Source: Rutidosis leptorrhynchoides (taxonomy: Eukaryota; Streptophyta; Magnoliopsida; Asterales; Asteraceae). Taken from it: a DNA stretch of 64,000 bases. The notes under the pieces are model-generated. The model saw only the letters and a list, made by a program, of their open reading frames with translations, was not told where the DNA came from and ran no database searches. The DNA is taken from contig NC_092333.1 of NCBI RefSeq assembly GCF_046630445.1, positions 96,942,001 to 97,006,000 of the forward strand, given 5' to 3'. Both the position numbers and the translations under genes were made by a program. The first letter of the stretch is position 1. Each line of letters starts with the position of its first letter. Positions 60,900-64,000 of the stretch are shown here, one piece after another.

Positions 60900-63171
60900 T
60901 GTAACATCCCGCCTTTTTCCATTTACTTTTCCGTTATACTAATATAAAGTCCGTTATATGTTTATAACATCTCCCATTGATACGCGTTTTAAATTATCTC
61001 GTTTAGGTAATTCACGCACCCGAACGAAAGTTGAGGGACTAAACTTGACAAGGGATCAAACCCTTGACTAGGTCAAAGGGTCAAACCCCTTTCACCCATT
61101 CATTATCATCTCCATCTCTCTCTCTTTCTCTCTAGCAAGAACACACACACCATTACCAAATTCATTCAATCATCATCTAAATCCGATCTAGGAGGCTTAC
61201 AACAAAATAAATTACATATTCGTAATCCTCTCTTCATCCTCTTCATTTTGGTACCAACTTCATCTCGTTTGGGTAACATTTCTAAAACTCTAGATTTCTC
61301 TAAATTCGTGTTTTTGACTTGAAATGGTGTTAGTTAGTGTCTATGGCTCATTGTGATGTCGTGTGTGTAATTTATATGCTCGATCTCGTTGTTTTAGTGT
61401 AACTAGCATGAACTTGACTTTTGGTGTGTTGTTCTTGAATTTTGGATGATCATATGTTGTTAGATGTTAAAAGTTCATGTTCTAATTGTGTTCCTAGTAT
61501 CACTAGCTTCAATTTGATGTGTAGGTTGCTTTAGAAAAGTTCATGAACTTGATTTATGATTTTGGTGAATTTGGGTTAGGGTTGATGAACTTGAAATGGA
61601 CTTTTGATGCATTGAATGCCATGGATTATTATTGGTAAGTGTTTAGTTGGATTGTATGCTTGATTACCTTCGAAACGGCATATCATTCATGTAAATTGGT
61701 TGCCCGAATCATTGAATTGCATTTATGAACTTGTATGCGGTTAATGTTAAGCATTAGATGCGGTTTTGGTTGTTGTATTAGGTAGATTGATTGATGAAAT
61801 GTGTTTAGTTGTTTTCCTCGTCAAATTACCTTCCCAACGGTATAAGATACTTGTCTTGATTGTTTGCGGATCATAAATGGTGATTGTTTGAAGTTAGGTT
61901 CGTGCATAAAACTTAAAAACTGCCAGAATTCTCTGCACAGGTAATGGCGCGGCGCGCCATATACCCGCGCGGCGCGCCAAAGTGGTCTGTCCAACTTTGT
62001 CAATTTTCGAATAATGTTTGCTATGCTACGCACCTCCGATTCACATGTAACTTGTTCTAACATGCTCATACATGATTAAAAACCTCAGAAAAATAGTTCG
62101 GGACCCGACCCGAACGTGTTGACTTTTTCGTTGACTTTGACCGACCAAAGTTTGACTTTTTGTCAAACTTAACCAAATGATTATGCAACCTTCCTAACTT
62201 GTTTATATACTTGTACCTTGCATGAAACTTGACAATTTGATTTCACATGCTACATAATCGAGTCGTAACGAGCCATAGGACTAATTGAACATCTTTGACC
62301 TATCGTGTTTACCGTTATTGATACGACCTATTTGTTTAGGTCAAGACTAGCACTATCCTTCGCACACGTTATTTTGTGAAGTACTTTTCGTACGTGCACT
62401 CAAGGTGAGATCATAGTCCCACTTTTACTCTTTTGCACTTACATTTGGGATGAGAAAAACATAAACGTTTCTTTTTACTAAGTGAACACAAGTACAGGAA
62501 AACAAACATTCTACATACGAGTTTGAACAAAAATCCTCAATTCGATTATCATTAGTTACACTTGCCGGGTGTAAGCGAGAACTTATGTTATATGGCCATA
62601 TGGGTTTGACAAACCCTCATTCAAACGGTTCGCTACCGTTTACGAATGAAATGTATTTTCGAGAAACAGTGTATGTTCTAACACTATTGTGATGGGGTTC
62701 TATGGAAGGAATGTTAAGCATTGATAATTGGGTGCTCGTGAAACAAACTTTTGGAATGTATTACTATTATCTCATGGTTGCAAATCTTGTGGTTCACTTG
62801 TACTTACTTACTCAAACCTATGATTTCACCAACGTTTTCGTTGACAGATTTCTATGTTTTTCTCAGGTCCTTGAACGATACATGATACATACTTCCGCTC
62901 ATTATTTTGATACTTGTATTGGATGTCGAGTATATATGCATACATGGAGCGTCTTTTGGCTACTTTTAAATTGTGTCGCATAAGTTTCATTTGTACTTAA
63001 AACTTTGTATCGTAACTTGTGGTGGAACTATTCTTGTAAACTTTGAACAATCTTTACATTTGAAATGAATGCGACATATCTTTAGGTCAAACGTTGTTTT
63101 AAAGACTTATGACCACGTAACGGGACCTAAGTAGACGGCGCCGTCAAACATGATTTGGTCGGGTCGCTACA
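60900..63171 (+). repeat. Element D 3' LTR
   Basis: Same 2272-bp length as the 5' LTR; about nine substitutions seen by eye. GGTGG follows at 63172-63176. Confidence 0.95.
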
Positions 63172-63176
63172 GGTGG

Positions 63177-63206
63177 TGACGGAACAAATGTGTTGAAAAT
63201 AGGGAG
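63177..63206. other. Host fragment between element D and the hAT-like element
   Basis: About 30 bp of original DNA that continues 53307-53390 once element D is removed. No feature recognised. The final bases after 63993 are also host DNA. Confidence 0.7.
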
Positions 63207-63701
63207 TAATGGAGCAATGGCGAAGCCAGGATTTTAACATCGGGGTGGCTTATGCACGGTGACGGAAGCATGATTTTTTTTTCCGGGGGCAAAAAAAAAG
63301 TTTAAAACCGTAGTAATTTTTTTGGACAAAATATGGAAGTTTTGGGAAAATAAATGAAGGTTTTTATACAAATTATGGAGGTTTTGGGGCAAAATATGTA
63401 GGTAAAAAAAATCCACCGTAAGCAAAGTCGAAAAATCTAAAATTTTTACACTAAAATTTTGAATTTGAAATTTTTACACTAAAAATTTAAAATTTTTACA
63501 CTAAAGAATAGAGCTGAAATGTTTAATTTAATTATATACTTTGATGGGTTAAAATAAATAAATACAACTAGTTACTGATATGATTGCATCACATACCTTA
63601 AGGGGTTAAATTGAAATTTTAAGTAATAATAAGGTAGTAGAATATAAATGCGTTAAAGAGTTCTTGAAAGCCGTGTACATTCATCATCAATCACCTTACT
63701 C

Positions 63702-63737
<36 letters not shown>

Positions 63738-63993
63738 CATTAAAACAAAAACTTCAAGCTCACTTTTTTACTAAGTACTCCGTAGATTTTAATGTCCGAT
63801 TTCAAAGTACACTAAATTACTAGTATTTTGAGGAAATTCACCGGTTGCACGTGCAATCACCGAAGCTATGGGCTCAGGGGATGCTCAAAACAATTAGCAT
63901 TATGAAAATGGTAATGGACTAGAAGTATACGGGCTCAATAGGGGATGCTCAACACCCCAAAGCACCCCTATTGGCTCCGCCATTGTAATGGAG
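63207..63993. mobile_element. Non-autonomous hAT-like DNA transposon with 8-bp target duplication
   Basis: TAATGGAG occurs at 63207-63214 and 63986-63993. Between them, 63215-63985 (771 bp) begins CAATGGCGAAGCCA and ends TGGCTCCGCCATTG, an inverted repeat with one mismatch in 14. An 8-bp duplication is typical of hAT elements. The interior is AT-rich with a run of more than 30 A near 63702-63734 and repeated AAATTTTTACACTAAAA words. No transposase frame is present. Confidence 0.85.
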
Positions 63994-64000
63994 TGACGTA

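Larger units (their letters stand above)
53396..63171 (+). mobile_element. Element D: young, nearly whole Ty3/gypsy retrotransposon (chromovirus-like)
   Basis: Identical-length LTRs of 2272 bp (53396-55667 and 60900-63171) start TGTAACATCCCGCC and end GGGTCGCTACA. The target duplication GGTGG is at 53391-53395 and 63172-63176. A tRNA-Met primer site is at 55670. Order is gag, protease, RT, RNase H, integrase, which is gypsy, and a C-terminal chromodomain-like end suggests the Tekay/Del group. By eye the LTRs differ at about 9 positions (0.4%), roughly 0.15 million years at a rice-like rate. Only about two breaks are apparent, so it looks almost whole. Confidence 0.96.

Overview
The window is plant nuclear DNA: intron-rich host genes, an AT-rich background and a dense nest of LTR retrotransposons. 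The TGTAACGACCC-type LTR ends and the element mix recall eudicots of the daisy family (Asteraceae), but that is inference from memory, not a search result.

A host island (about 5.15-17.7 kb) holds three genes. One is a small BORCS6-like gene on the + strand (5 exons, 158 aa). The second is a complete six-exon GMP synthase on the - strand (535 aa, catalytic triad and P-loop present). The third is a five-exon DUF4378/TRM-type protein on the - strand (about 551 aa). Introns and spacers carry small insertions: a LINE tail with a 14-bp target duplication, two MITEs in GMP synthase introns and a roughly 120-bp tandem array upstream of the TRM-like gene.

The island is bracketed by two related Ty1/copia elements in opposite orientation. 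Copia-1 (1-5150, - strand) runs off the left edge, and its LTR stops 122 bp before the BORCS6-like start codon. Copia-2 (17711-53301, + strand, target duplication GTTCT) has been stretched to 35.6 kb by nested insertions. These are element A (21066-31827, a large non-autonomous LTR element, duplication GTTTA) and element B (33358-51777, a decayed Ty3/gypsy element on the - strand, duplication ACTTG). Element C (35750-43270, a non-autonomous Tat-like gypsy element) sits inside the left LTR of B. LTR divergence judged by eye agrees with the nesting: Copia-2 about 6%, A to C about 2-3%.

To the right, after a short piece of host DNA, lies a very young, nearly whole Ty3/gypsy chromovirus-like element D (53396-63171, duplication GGTGG, LTRs about 0.4% different). 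A non-autonomous hAT-like element (63215-63985, 8-bp duplication TAATGGAG) closes the window.

The most unusual content is in element C. It has a gag-protease region on one strand. On the opposite strand it has a four-block, apparently spliced gene with a 'putative gypsy type transposon' domain, and no visible reverse transcriptase or integrase. I see no sign of an operon, CRISPR array or other multi-gene defence-like system.
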